From: Rhizobium sp. BK399
GTDB lineage: Bacteria; Pseudomonadota; Alphaproteobacteria; Rhizobiales; Rhizobiaceae
DNA: 64,000 nucleotides
Direction: 5' to 3'
Assembly: GCF_014194695.1 (NCBI RefSeq)
Contig: NZ_JACIAH010000023.1
Span: 1-64,000 of the forward strand
Shown: positions 25,710 to 34,706 of the stretch, piece by piece
Numbering within the stretch: the stretch's first letter is position 1
Layout: the number at the start of each line of letters is the position of its first letter
Translations under genes and position numbers: made by a program
The notes under the pieces: model-generated
The model's database searches: none
Told to the model about the DNA's origin: nothing
The model's input: the letters and a program-made list of their open reading frames with translations, nothing else

Positions 25710-26993
25710 CTAGGCTTTTCGTTTTGCAAGAATCTCGCCAAGCACCCTGTCGAACCGTGCGATTTCCTCTGGCTTGTTGTAGTGAACGAGCGAGACGCGA
25801 ACAGCGCCGTGCTCCATCGACAAGCCAAGCCGTTTCATCAGTCGGGGCGCAAACATGTGACCATCACGCAAGCCGATGCCGGCCTCTCCCATATCCGCTG
25901 CGATCTGCTGTGGCGTGACACCTGGAATGTTGAAGCAGATGGTTGGAACGCGGTCTGAAAGCCGGGCTTCGTCAGACACCCCGTAGATGACTGCGCCGTG
26001 TTTTTTAAGAACGCCGATCATGTCGCGAGACAGCGTCAATTCATAGTCGCGGATCGCGCCCATCGCTGCCGCCAGCGCCTCGCGGCGCGAATGACCGGCG
26101 CCGGCCAGGAAGCGGCGACCGAGCGCCTCGAGGTATTTCACGGCAGCATTCATGCCTGCGACGTTCTCGTAAGTGAACGTCCCGACTTCGATCTTGTAGG
26201 GCGGCACATCGGGGATGAAGTCTTCCTTGAACGTCGGAAGCCTGCAGAGCGCGTCGTAGCGTCCCCAGAGGAAGCCCATATGCGGGGAGAAATTCTTGTA
26301 TCCGGAACAGACCAGATAATCGCAATCCCACGCCTGTACATCAATGAGGCCGTGCGGACCGTAGTGGACGCAATCGAGAAACACCTCCGCGCCGACGGCA
26401 TGTGCGAGTTTCCCCACGGCTTCAACGTCGACGATAGTACCGATTGAATGGGCCGTGACCGTACACGCGACGAGACGCGTCTTGTCGTTGAGGAGCGGCT
26501 TCAGATCCTCAACGTGCAGAGTGCCGTCGTCGCGCATCCGCCACCAGACGACCTTGGCTCCGTCCGCCTCAAGCGCAAGCCAAGTGGCTATGTTGGCGTC
26601 GTGGTCCATGTCGGTGACGACGATCTCGTTGCGGTCGCCGAGCATCTTGGCAATGCCGAGGCTGACAAGCCGGATGAAGGAGGTCGCGTTGAGGCCGAAG
26701 GAGATTTCTTCCGGGCGATAGGCGTTGACGAGGAGTGCCACAGTTTCGCGTGCCTCGTCGAGATTGCGGTCTACGCCCTGGCTGTGCCGGTAATTGGCCA
26801 TCCGCTGGACGTTGAAGTCGACAAGATGGGTCGCTACCGCGTCAACGACGGCCTGTGGGACCTGCGCGCCACCGGCATTGTCGAGGAAAATGAAGTCGCC
26901 GGCCTTCTGAATGGCCGGGAACATTGCGCGGATTTCGTCGACCGGGAAGCCATTCTGGCCAGTAACCTTCAATGGGGATGCCGATAGGCTCAT
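25710..26993 (-). CDS. Cysteine desulfurase-like PLP-dependent enzyme (class V aminotransferase family)
   Basis: About 427 residues. N-terminal FIFLDNAGGAQVPQAVVDAV, PLP contacts NATSFIRLV and DMDHDANIATW, and Schiff-base lysine K233 in CSGYKNFSPHMGFLWG. AGGAG five bases before the ATG fixes the start. It belongs to the cysteine-desulfurase-like branch rather than to IscS/SufS: it lacks a clear catalytic-cysteine loop in the expected C-terminal position and no Fe-S assembly genes are near. A lyase or desulfurase acting on an imported amino compound fits the neighbourhood. It is transcribed just downstream of the GntR gene. Confidence 0.83.
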   Translation of the reverse strand: MSLSASPLKVTGQNGFPVDEIRAMFPAIQKAGDFIFLDNAGGAQVPQAVVDAVATHLVDFNVQRMANYRHSQGVDRNLDEARETVALLVNAYRPEEISFGLNATSFIRLVSLGIAKMLGDRNEIVVTDMDHDANIATWLALEADGAKVVWWRMRDDGTLHVEDLKPLLNDKTRLVACTVTAHSIGTIVDVEAVGKLAHAVGAEVFLDCVHYGPHGLIDVQAWDCDYLVCSGYKNFSPHMGFLWGRYDALCRLPTFKEDFIPDVPPYKIEVGTFTYENVAGMNAAVKYLEALGRRFLAGAGHSRREALAAAMGAIRDYELTLSRDMIGVLKKHGAVIYGVSDEARLSDRVPTICFNIPGVTPQQIAADMGEAGIGLRDGHMFAPRLMKRLGLSMEHGAVRVSLVHYNKPEEIARFDRVLGEILAKRKA

Positions 26994-27049
26994 AATTGCT
27001 CCTGCAATTGACTGTTCCGCATGGCCGTCTTCGTCACCGCGGCCTGTTT

Positions 27050-27063
27050 TGATCATTTGATCA
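27050..27063. promoter_or_regulatory. Inverted repeat TGATCA-TT-TGATCA upstream of the desulfurase-like gene
   Basis: Two TGATCA hexamers, each itself palindromic, are separated by TT and lie 57 bases upstream of the desulfurase-like start. They sit in the 118-base gap after the GntR gene. FCD-type GntR dimers commonly bind short symmetric sites of this size, so this is a good operator candidate for the adjacent regulator. Confidence 0.45.
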
Positions 27064-27111
27064 CAAACAATTTTAGAGTTCAACTAATTTCGGAGCTCCA
27101 CATGTCAACCG

Positions 27112-27804
27112 TCAGCGAGCGTTCCAGCCGCCCTTGCCACCGCAATAGCTCCGCAGCGTCTCGTGCGTGTGCCGGATGTCGTTGCCGATAGCCTCGCGGG
27201 CCGCGGCAAAGTCCTGAGCCTTGATCGCTTTTATGATGACATCGTGCAGACCCGCCGGATCGAGCTCACCCTTGTCGATGAGCGGCGCTACCACGCCCGA
27301 CAGCAGCCGCATATAGGGTCCGAGACGGAGCCAGAGCGTATCGATCAGCTGCAATAGGACCTCCGATCCCGAGGCCCGGTAGATAGTGAAATGGAACCGC
27401 TGGTTCATCTCGATGAGTTCGTAGACGTTCTCACGGGCTGTCGCATGCTGCTGCTCGACGATTAATTCAAGCTGCGCGATATCGGCAGCTGTCAGACGTG
27501 GACCACCGAGTTCGGTGGCGAGGCCCTCGACGGCGATCCGGGCGCGGGCAAGATCATCCAGCCGGGCGGCGGTCACCGGTGGAATTCGCGCCGAACCGTT
27601 CGGGGCAACCTCGACAGCATTTTCGGCTGCCAGCCGGCGCAACGCTTCACGAACCGGCATGTTGCTGGTGCCGAATGTTTCTGCGAGCGAGGCAATCGTC
27701 AGCGTCTGTCCGGGATCAAATCGGCCAACCATGAGGGCATTGCGCAGCTGTTGGTAAACTGCCTCCTGGATCGTCGTCCGCGATGAAACAGGGCCAAGGG
27801 CCAT
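27112..27804 (-). CDS. GntR family transcriptional regulator (FCD domain)
   Basis: 230 residues. The N-terminal winged helix has TTIQEAVYQQLRNALMVGRF and the recognition region ETFGTSNMPVREALRRLAAENAVEV. The C-terminal FCD ligand domain has LARARIAVEGLATELGG and MNQRFHFTIYRASGSEVLLQLIDTLW. FCD regulators sense small organic acids or amino acids. It lies between the LLM monooxygenase gene and the PLP enzyme genes, all leftward, so it is the natural regulator of this module. Confidence 0.9.
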   Translation of the reverse strand: MALGPVSSRTTIQEAVYQQLRNALMVGRFDPGQTLTIASLAETFGTSNMPVREALRRLAAENAVEVAPNGSARIPPVTAARLDDLARARIAVEGLATELGGPRLTAADIAQLELIVEQQHATARENVYELIEMNQRFHFTIYRASGSEVLLQLIDTLWLRLGPYMRLLSGVVAPLIDKGELDPAGLHDVIIKAIKAQDFAAAREAIGNDIRHTHETLRSYCGGKGGWNAR

Positions 27805-27897
27805 TCGTACTATCCTATTCTTCCTGCGATGGAGTTTCGAGCCGGAGAGGTCGATTCAATCTGCGCGTTGAGCCGGTCTTCAAGCGCCTCTGATCGG

Positions 27898-28986
27898 TCA
27901 CTGTCTGTAGCCGGCTCCTATCAGAAGCGGGAGGACGCGATCGCAGAAGAAGGGTAGCTCCTGCGTATAGTTGACGAATGAAAGCGCGATGCCGGCGTAA
28001 CCTTGCCGTGAGATCGCAATCATCTCTTCGGCGATGCGCTCCGGTGTTCCGACCAGCGGATAGCTGCCGGCACCGCCGGCAAAGCGCTGGCGATAGCGAT
28101 CGTAAGCCTCGCGATCATGCGATTGCGAGAATTCCTTCTTGCCAGCCATGTGGGTGTCGACCGCCTCGTGGTCGGCCATAGCGACGGCATAGCGATGATA
28201 GTAGTCCTCAGCCTCGGTCTGGGTTTGCCGGCAGACGACGTGGCACACGGTATAGACGCCGACCTCGCGGTGGTGCTGCTGGGCGCGGTCGCGGATGTCG
28301 GCCACATGTTTTCCTGCTTCGTTGATCTCCGAGAAGGTCGTAAACAGGTAGTCGCAGTTCCTCGCTGCAAAATCCCGACCCGGTCCGCCGAACGCTGCGT
28401 TCATCGTGACCGGACGCGGCGTTTGCAAGCTGGCTGGACGGCTGATGGCCTCCTTCAGTTTGTAATAGGTGCCATCGTAGTCGAACGGTATATCCGACGT
28501 ATAGGCACGCTCCAGCACCTGAAGCCACTCCTCCGCCTGGTCATATCCCTTCTCGACCAGCGACGTGCCGAACATGGCAAACTCCTTTGGATTCCATCCG
28601 CAGACAATATTCAGCCCGGCCCGGCCATTGCTGACGTGGTCGACCGTTGCCAGCGCCTTTGCCGCATAGAGCGGGTGGACAAGCGGCACATGCACCGTCA
28701 TGAACAGCCCGATCTGCTTGGTGGAAGCCGCAAGGGCGGCTGCCCAGGTGAACGTCTCGAAAGACCATTCGCGCACCCGGTTCTTGCCCCCGAACCCGCG
28801 CCAGCGGGCGATTGGAAGCAGGAACTCCAAACCGGTGCGATCGGCGATCTGTGCGGCGGTGAGGTTGTCGGCCCAGCTGGCAGTCCAGCGCTCCGGGACG
28901 TCCGTGATCGCAAGGCCGCCATCCGCGTTTGCGGAGAAAACGCCGAGCTTGAGGCGGTTTGCCCCTTTGAGCGGATGCTGCTTCAC
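27898..28986 (-). CDS. LLM-class flavin-dependent monooxygenase, second paralogue (GTG start)
   Basis: About 362 residues with the same landmarks as the 6.1-7.2 kb enzyme: FLLPIARWRGFGGKNRV, TWAAALAASTKQIGLFMTV, GRAGLNIVCGWNPKEF and GSYPLVGTPERIAEEMI. GTG is taken as the start because GGAGGA lies six bases upstream; 19 earlier in-frame codons lack a binding site. No flavin reductase gene adjoins it, so the reductase near 5.4 kb or a housekeeping enzyme may serve it. It is divergent from the HpcH/HpaI aldolase gene. The RutA-like branch suggests an N-heterocycle or amide-like substrate. Confidence 0.86.
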   Translation of the reverse strand: MKQHPLKGANRLKLGVFSANADGGLAITDVPERWTASWADNLTAAQIADRTGLEFLLPIARWRGFGGKNRVREWSFETFTWAAALAASTKQIGLFMTVHVPLVHPLYAAKALATVDHVSNGRAGLNIVCGWNPKEFAMFGTSLVEKGYDQAEEWLQVLERAYTSDIPFDYDGTYYKLKEAISRPASLQTPRPVTMNAAFGGPGRDFAARNCDYLFTTFSEINEAGKHVADIRDRAQQHHREVGVYTVCHVVCRQTQTEAEDYYHRYAVAMADHEAVDTHMAGKKEFSQSHDREAYDRYRQRFAGGAGSYPLVGTPERIAEEMIAISRQGYAGIALSFVNYTQELPFFCDRVLPLLIGAGYRQ

Positions 28987-29118
28987 GATGGTCCTCCCTC
29001 TGTCCACGCAGCTTTTGCGCTGCCTGGCTCTCAGCTTGACCATGTTTTAAGCTTGAGAGCAAATTGCTTTATGTCTAAACCTTTTTTGGACCTTGGATTC
29101 TGGATGGGAGATGCTCAG

Positions 29119-29886
29119 ATGGATGATTTTCGCACGAAGTGTCTCGAACGCGCGCTGCTCGTCGGCACCTTTTCGGCGATCCCGCATCCCGTCGCCGTCG
29201 AGGTGATGGCGCAGTCCCAACCAGATTTCATCTGCATTGATTGGGAGCATGCCCAGATCGGACGCGAGCGCATCGAGGATCTCGTGCGTGCGGCGGATGT
29301 GCATTCGGTAAAGGCGATGGTGCGTGTTCCCGGCCACGCGCCTGAAGCGATCGCGGCCGTCCTCGATGCCGGCGCGGGCGGCGTCCTCGTTCCGAGAGTT
29401 TCGACCGCCGAGCAGGCAAGGGCCGCCGTCTCTGCCACTCGCTACCCGCCGATCGGCAGCCGCGGCGTTGGCCCCGGCCGGGCGGCGGGTTACGGCTACC
29501 GTATTCCGGACTATCTGGCGAAGGCCAACGACATGCTCGTACTGGCGATCCAGGTCGAGACCGCCGAGGGATTGGCCAACATCAAGGAGATCGTTGCCGT
29601 TGAAGGCGTGGATCTGATCTTCATCGGTCCTGGAGATTTATCGGTCTCTATCGATGCCATGGGCCCGGCCGGCCAGGACAAGCTGGACCGTGCGATCAGG
29701 ACGATCACGTCAGCGGCTTTGAACGCGGGTCGCGCCGTTGGCATCTTCCGCCCGTCGCCCGCCGATGTCGGCAGATGGCGCGGAGCAGGGATCAGCTTCT
29801 TTGTCCTCGCCAGTGACACCATGTTTCTCGGTGCGGCGGTTCTTGATAGTCTGGATGCAGCCCGCAAGGCCGGCTCGTCGAGCTGA
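29119..29886 (+). CDS. HpcH/HpaI aldolase/citrate lyase family protein
   Basis: About 255 residues: LVGTFSAIPHPVAVEVMAQS, FICIDWEHAQIGRERIEDL, GAGGVLVPRVSTAEQARAAV, GVGPGRAAGYG, the metal-binding glutamate segment QVETAEGLANI and IGPGDLSVS. These enzymes cleave 4-hydroxy-2-oxoacids to pyruvate and an aldehyde using a divalent metal. GGAG lies eight bases before the ATG. Upstream in-frame codons are only the antisense of the monooxygenase gene. It could supply the last carbon-carbon cleavage for the module beside it. Confidence 0.9.
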   Translation: MDDFRTKCLERALLVGTFSAIPHPVAVEVMAQSQPDFICIDWEHAQIGRERIEDLVRAADVHSVKAMVRVPGHAPEAIAAVLDAGAGGVLVPRVSTAEQARAAVSATRYPPIGSRGVGPGRAAGYGYRIPDYLAKANDMLVLAIQVETAEGLANIKEIVAVEGVDLIFIGPGDLSVSIDAMGPAGQDKLDRAIRTITSAALNAGRAVGIFRPSPADVGRWRGAGISFFVLASDTMFLGAAVLDSLDAARKAGSSS

Positions 29887-29967
29887 CGACACGCGTGGTT
29901 ACAGGCTTCCCTTGCTCGACATGCTGGGTCTCTTCGGCCGCAGCGCCATACGCGGCCTGGGAGGCAA

Positions 29968-30903
29968 CTATAAGGCAAGCCGTTCTCTGCAGATTGTTTC
30001 CACCCGTGTCTGCAAGACCTTGACGCGCTCAACCAGCCAGGCGAGTTCCTCGTTGGTGATTGTGTATTTCGAGGAATATCGGGCTTCCACATAGGCCCGC
30101 GCCAGCAATTCGAAGCAGCGCCGTGAAAACCGGCTGTCGCGCGGCCAAGCCTCTACCAGCCTGAGATCTATCCCCTCGGCCTGAGAGCGAAGAACCTTCA
30201 GACGATGGGATTTGGGGCTGTAGAGCGTCAGCGTCAGCAGGATACTATGGTACGATTTCTCAGTCGCTTGATGAAGATTAAAGGCGGCATGACGCGGTAC
30301 ACCGTCGGCCATGCTGGTTTCGGCGAGCTTGACCGAATGCCGAGCTAGCTCGAACCATTCGTTGAAATACTGGCTTGCTTCATAGTGTTGCTCCTCCGCC
30401 GTCAGAGGCTTCGGCTGCGCCAGCGAATGACCGGGCTGCTGGTAGAGGACAACGCCGTCCCTGGCGATGTCGACGAAGAAAGGCCGGCCGCGGGAGAGCT
30501 GGTCATTGACATCGGCCAGCGTGTGGATGATCGGCACGACCGGTGTTTCGATACGATGCGCGATCTGCTCCTTTAAAAGCTGCTCTTCAATGCCTTCCCA
30601 GAGCTCCTGCTCCTCTGCAAAGGAATTGCTATTGACGACAATCAGGAGGTCGTAGTCGGAACGGTAGCCACTCAGGTGATCCTCGACCCAGTCGCCACGG
30701 GCGTACGAGCCGTAGAGCAGGACCATCAGGATCTTGCCGGTCTGGCGCCTGGCCGACAATTTGCTCGCCCGGAAGCGCTCGACCTCGGCAAACAGGATCT
30801 GGAGGATGCGCGCCAGTTCGCGCCGCTTCCTGTCCGGCAGATGTTCGATATGGTCGGTCAGGGTCAAAGCTGCGTCAAAGCCTTCAGTCAGAATCGTATC
30901 CAT
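29968..30903 (-). CDS. Fused nucleotidyltransferase (MNT-like) and HEPN domain protein
   Basis: About 311 residues. Residues 55-150 form a minimal nucleotidyltransferase domain: VLLYGSYARGDW (Gly65-Ser66) and SDYDLLIVV (D83, D85) give the GS...DxD active site. Residues about 175-300 form a HEPN domain containing the R-x6-H motif of HEPN RNases in RHAAFNLH. In toxin-antitoxin pairs HEPN and MNT are usually separate proteins, with the MNT silencing the HEPN by nucleotidylation. Here they are joined. GGAG lies eight bases before the ATG. No partner gene is adjacent. Housekeeping roles for fused forms are not excluded. Confidence 0.85.
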   Translation of the reverse strand: MDTILTEGFDAALTLTDHIEHLPDRKRRELARILQILFAEVERFRASKLSARRQTGKILMVLLYGSYARGDWVEDHLSGYRSDYDLLIVVNSNSFAEEQELWEGIEEQLLKEQIAHRIETPVVPIIHTLADVNDQLSRGRPFFVDIARDGVVLYQQPGHSLAQPKPLTAEEQHYEASQYFNEWFELARHSVKLAETSMADGVPRHAAFNLHQATEKSYHSILLTLTLYSPKSHRLKVLRSQAEGIDLRLVEAWPRDSRFSRRCFELLARAYVEARYSSKYTITNEELAWLVERVKVLQTRVETICRERLAL

Positions 30904-31033
30904 CGTAGCGGCTCCGTTACGATTGCGCACTCAAACCTTTTACGAGATTGTCGTTACAAATGCAATCTTAGGATGCGCATGCTATGCGGGACATCCGCAT
31001 GCGAGCAGGCGAGTAGCCATTCGGTCCGAGTAG

Positions 31034-31816
31034 GTTTCGGCTATCGACTTATCTGGTCTGGACGCATACGACTTCGTGTTGAGAGCGTTCCCGCTCGTCT
31101 GGTCGCTTGACAAGGATCAGAACGAAACGGCCCGCTCGCTTCTCACTCAAGCGCTTGCCCATGACGTTGACTATCCCTTCGCTCTGTCGTTGCTCGCATG
31201 GTGCCACGCGCAACGCGCCGTGTATGGTTGGACCGACGCTCCAGGCCGTGACCGGGATGAGGCCTTGTGCCTTGCACAGCGCGCTGCCTCGCTCAGCCAC
31301 GATGACCCGATGGTTCTCGCGATCCTTGGAGCGGCGCATTCGTTTGCACGGGACTTCGACGTGGCAGAGACACACCTTGAGCGAGCGCGTTCGCTCGATC
31401 CGAATTCAGCCTGGGCCTGGCTGCGTAGCGGTTGGCTTGATGTGTATCGCGAACGCTCCGCGTCCGCGCTCGGACATTTTGCGCGGTTCCGTCGGCTGAG
31501 CCCGCTCGATCCGATCGCCTATATGGCGGACGTCGGCGTCGGCGCCGCCCATTTCGTTGACGGGCGATACGACGATGCGATTACCTGGATCCAAAGAGGC
31601 CTTAGCCAGCAGCCTGACGCGAGTTGGGCTCTGCGGTGGCTCGTCAGCGCCTATGTCCACGCCGGCAGATTGGATGAGGCACGACGTGCCTGCCTTCGAT
31701 TGCGAGAGAGCCATCCCGACCTTACGCTTGCCAAAGTCAGGGTTACATGGTGGCCCTCTGCTATTATGGCCCGTATCTTATCGGGTCTGCGTGACGCTGG
31801 CTTGCCCGAAGGCTGA
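31034..31816 (+). pseudogene. Remnant of a TPR-containing regulator (C-terminal part)
   Basis: The open frame starts straight after an in-frame TAG at 31031 with SAIDLSGLDAYDFVLRAF and continues with about five TPR-like repeats (QALAHDVDYPFALSLLAWCHAQRA, VLAILGAAHSFARDFDVAETHLERARSLDP, DPIAYMADVGVGAAHFVDGRYDDAI). The ...AYD.YLRA opening is characteristic of the middle of adenylate-cyclase/TPR or CadC-like regulators. The N-terminal catalytic or DNA-binding domain is therefore missing. GTG at 31076 could restart a 246-residue product, but no good ribosome site is seen. It is most likely a truncated relic. Confidence 0.6.
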
Positions 31817-32178
31817 CTGGATCGGCTCAACCAAAGTCTTCACCGAGATCGACAAACTTCATCGAAGGTCATGAATCCCCCAGTGCTTGAGAGCTCCTGC
31901 CACGCAAGATGCCATTGAAGCGCATGGGCAAGCCACGCATGACGGCGAACGCTCGAGACTGAATGCATTGACCTTTCTGGCCTGAGGATCTGTGAGCAGG
32001 TCGGGCGGTTTTATGCGCGAAGCTGCAGCCACCACAGACGAGAATGGACTCCATCGATCTCTACCGGCACGGACGGGCATCGCTCAAACTTCGGTGCCCA
32101 GGCTTCGCGTCTGGGAGGGCCAGCAGGCCAAGTTAGAGAATCGTTTGCGGCCAAAGACTGATACAACCCAGCCCGAGG
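31817..32178. other. Non-coding or decayed stretch
   Basis: About 360 bases in which neither strand gives a reading frame with recognisable protein features; short frames of 60-70 codons exist on both strands. It separates the TPR remnant from the decayed small ORFs to the right and is probably degraded sequence. Confidence 0.4.
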
Positions 32179-32352
32179 TCACTCGAAACGCTTGAGGATC
32201 TCACGAGCCTGAAGGTCGCGATCATTCATTAGATCGACCAGATCGGTTGCCTCTCCCCGTGTTAGGGCATCAAGGGGAACCTCGCGGACGACCACCGCCC
32301 AGCCCGTAAAAGAATCGATTACCGACCATAACCCGTCAAAGGCGCCGGATGG
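32179..32352 (-). pseudogene. Small conserved-looking ORF fragment, no clear start
   Basis: The frame ends GLWSVIDSFTGWAVVV...LTRGEATDLVDLMNDRDLQAREILKRFE, an acidic small-protein pattern that looks like real coding sequence of the host. No ATG, GTG or TTG with a ribosome site begins it near GLWSVID, and its upstream part overlaps the end of the neighbouring frame. It is either a small gene with an unusual start or a frameshifted relic. No function is recognised. Confidence 0.35.
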
Positions 32353-32815
32353 CCTTTGCCTGATCGAGTACCGCCGGGCTGACCTCGCCCGTTTTGCTTG
32401 CCGAAGCCAGTGCATCCTCCAGTGCCTCATCGCCGAGGATCGGATCATCTTCGGATGGCTCGACGCCGTTGTCGATTTCATATCGGGCGTAGGCCACCGC
32501 GTAGGCTGCAATCGCAGTCAAGCGCGGGTCCGAGCTGTTCAAGTAGGCTCTGTAGTTGCGCTTTAGCGAGTTCAAGCCAGCAAGCTGCGCAGACGCGTTC
32601 TTCTCCTTAGTGACGGTGACGCTCTTGTCAGTTTTCGCGAAATGCGACTTGTCGCCCGCCTCGCTGGACTTGCCCTTCGTGCTCTGCTGTGTTTTTGGGC
32701 TGCCATGGCTTGAGTTGCCGCCTCGGGCCCCATTGTTGCTATGCGTGCCATTGTTGCTGTGCGAGCCGCTGTTGCCATGGCTGTCGCCCTCCTTCCAAGA
32801 GCGCCCAAAGCACCG
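32336..32815 (-). pseudogene. Asn/Ser/Gly/His-rich small protein gene, apparently frameshifted just after its start
   Basis: The frame opens after a TAA at 32816-32818. It encodes a low-complexity repeat (NSGSHSNNGTHSNNGARGGN) and a basic linker rich in Lys, Thr and Ser. A folded tail follows: AGLNSLKRNYRAYLNSSDPR, AIAAYAVAYARYEIDNGVEP and GDEALEDALASASKTGEVSP. Small rhizobial proteins with a Gly/Asn-rich head and this kind of tail occur widely, without known function. The frame has no start codon before the repeat. An ideal AAGGAGG plus ATG lies in the +1 frame at about 32778, suggesting a one-base lesion immediately after the start. Alternatively, a shorter product could begin at MNSLKRNYRAY-like internal codons. 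Confidence 0.5.
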
Positions 32816-32864
32816 TTAAATCCAGCCGCGAGACGGGACTATTTTCTCGAAACCGTGTCTAGCG

Positions 32865-33743
32865 CTAGATAGGCTGCATTTTGCGCATATCACTTAATTG
32901 CCGCTTCATCTGATGAATACGTGCCTGATCATCCGACGGGCGGCGCATCGCGACGCTGGTCGACAATATGTCGATGACCACAAGTGCGGCGATCCGAGAG
33001 ATCGTCGGCGTATACATGTTAGTGTTCTCGAGTGTTTCGACGATCAGCGAAACGTCGCAGTAATTAGTGAGCGGCGATTCCGATCCGGTTAGACAGATCA
33101 CTGAGGCCCCGTTTTCCCGAGCGATGCGGGCGATCTCGATGATCGAGCGCGTGGTGCCTGTATTAGAGATCACGAAAGCCACCTCGCCCGGATTCATCAT
33201 CGAGGCGACCATCAGCTGCTGGTGGGAGTCCAGTTCCGCGCCGCACGGCACGCCGAACAGAGGGAATTTCTGCTGGGCGTCGCGGGCGACGATACCCGAG
33301 GCGCCGAAACCGAAAAACACGATCGAGCGGGCATTCGAGAGGATTTCGATCGCCTTATGCAGTGCCGCCTTGTCCAGCCGGGTTCGCGCCCAGTCGAGGC
33401 TCGTCATCGTGTAGTCGAATATCTTTTCGGCGACGATTTCAGGCTCGTCGGTGTCGAGCAGGACCGAATGCGTTGCCGGTGTCCCAAGCGCGAGGCTCTG
33501 GGCCAATCTGATCTTGAAATCCTGAAATCCGCTGCAGCCGATCGCCGTCGCAAAGCGCAGCACGGTCGGCTGGCTGACCTCCGCAAGCGCTGCCGTTTCA
33601 CCAACTGTCGCGTTCATGATGCGGCGGGGATCGTCAAGCACCACGTCCGCGACCTTTCGATCCGACTTGCGCAATTCCGAACGCATCGTCCTGATGATTT
33701 CGATAATGTTCCGGCCGCTGTTGGTCCGGATGTCGCTATCCAT
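32865..33743 (-). CDS. RpiR family transcriptional regulator (HTH-SIS)
   Basis: 292 residues. The N-terminal RpiR HTH (about 1-90) includes VADVVLDDPRRIMNATVGET and a recognition helix AEVSQPTVLRFATAIGCSGFQDFKIRLAQ. The C-terminal SIS phosphosugar-binding domain includes SIVFFGFGASGIVARDAQQKF and VAFVISNTGTTRSIIEIARIARENGASVICLTG. It is the last gene of the leftward half of the sugar operon pair. RpiR proteins respond to phosphorylated sugars or sugar acids, so the inducer is probably a phosphorylated intermediate made by the FGGY kinase of the rightward half. Confidence 0.92.
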   Translation of the reverse strand: MDSDIRTNSGRNIIEIIRTMRSELRKSDRKVADVVLDDPRRIMNATVGETAALAEVSQPTVLRFATAIGCSGFQDFKIRLAQSLALGTPATHSVLLDTDEPEIVAEKIFDYTMTSLDWARTRLDKAALHKAIEILSNARSIVFFGFGASGIVARDAQQKFPLFGVPCGAELDSHQQLMVASMMNPGEVAFVISNTGTTRSIIEIARIARENGASVICLTGSESPLTNYCDVSLIVETLENTNMYTPTISRIAALVVIDILSTSVAMRRPSDDQARIHQMKRQLSDMRKMQPI

Positions 33744-33834
33744 TCGGATCGCCTTTCCTGCATGTCTGACGCAAGGCTAGAAGCTTCAATCTTCCAGAGC
33801 AAGACCGCCCCCGCCAGAACAGAGGCGCTTCATT

Positions 33835-34698
33835 TCATTCCGCGCGCCACGACAGGCTCAGTCCCGTTTGAGCGCGATGAATTCTTAGGTCGGCGGTCGA
33901 CGCAATCGCGGCATCGATCGTTTCCGGCTCTTCGGTATTGAAAGCGAAGAGGCCATAGTGATGGGCCACCATATCCCGGGCGCCGATCCGCCGGGTAACG
34001 CCGATTGCCTCGTGCAGCGAAAAATTTCCGGCCACGCCGTTTTGCGACAGCTCGGGGCGCCGCCCATTGACGGGCAGCAAGGTTATATCCGGCCGATGCG
34101 CCAAGACGTCACGCTCGAGGCCAGGGAAAGGAATACAATCGCCGGAGTGCCACAGGCGAACGGCATCCGCCGCTATGACATAGCCGAGGAAACGGCAGTC
34201 TCCCGCAGCGTCGATTTCCATCGCTTCGTGCGCAGAGGCGGTCGGCAGGATCGTAAGCTCGGGGAGGGGCGACACGGTCTCACCGGCATTGGTCAGAACA
34301 ATCCGGGATTCGGCCACGCAGGAACGATCGATCGCTTGCTGGCGCATCGCCCGCGGGGCGAGCAAACCCGCAGACGGGTTTTTCTCCAGCAAGGGCTTGA
34401 GCGTCCCCGGGTCCATATGATCGGTATGCGCATGCGTGCAAAGCACTAGATCGACAAACGCGATTTCATCGGCTGAAACCGGCGGCGGCATCATCCTCTC
34501 GTGCGGGCGCTCGGTGCCTCTATATTTTTCCGCCAGCGTGTCCGACAGATACGGATCGATCACCAGTCTGCGGCCGTCGATATCGATGACGAAACCCGCC
34601 TGTCCCAGCCAGTACAGCCGGAGACCCTTTGCCGGCGGCTTGCTTAGATAGTCTGCCAGCGGGGCGCTGAAAGTAGTTTCTTCAAGGCGTCCGGTCAT
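33835..34698 (-). CDS. Metallo-beta-lactamase-fold hydrolase, UlaG-like
   Basis: 287 residues. The metal motif CTHAHTDHMD has H89, H91, D93 and H94. FVIDIDGRRLVIDPYLSDTL and the later MVAHHYGLFAFNTEEPE fit the UlaG/YtnP-type branch, known for L-ascorbate-6-phosphate lactonase. It would open a phosphorylated or free lactone in the cytoplasm with a divalent metal. It lies 8 bases from the hydroxyacid dehydrogenase gene in a tight operon, which suits a lactone intermediate formed by one of the dehydrogenases in the locus. Confidence 0.87.
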   Translation of the reverse strand: MTGRLEETTFSAPLADYLSKPPAKGLRLYWLGQAGFVIDIDGRRLVIDPYLSDTLAEKYRGTERPHERMMPPPVSADEIAFVDLVLCTHAHTDHMDPGTLKPLLEKNPSAGLLAPRAMRQQAIDRSCVAESRIVLTNAGETVSPLPELTILPTASAHEAMEIDAAGDCRFLGYVIAADAVRLWHSGDCIPFPGLERDVLAHRPDITLLPVNGRRPELSQNGVAGNFSLHEAIGVTRRIGARDMVAHHYGLFAFNTEEPETIDAAIASTADLRIHRAQTGLSLSWRAE

Positions 34699-34706
34699 GG
34701 CCGATC

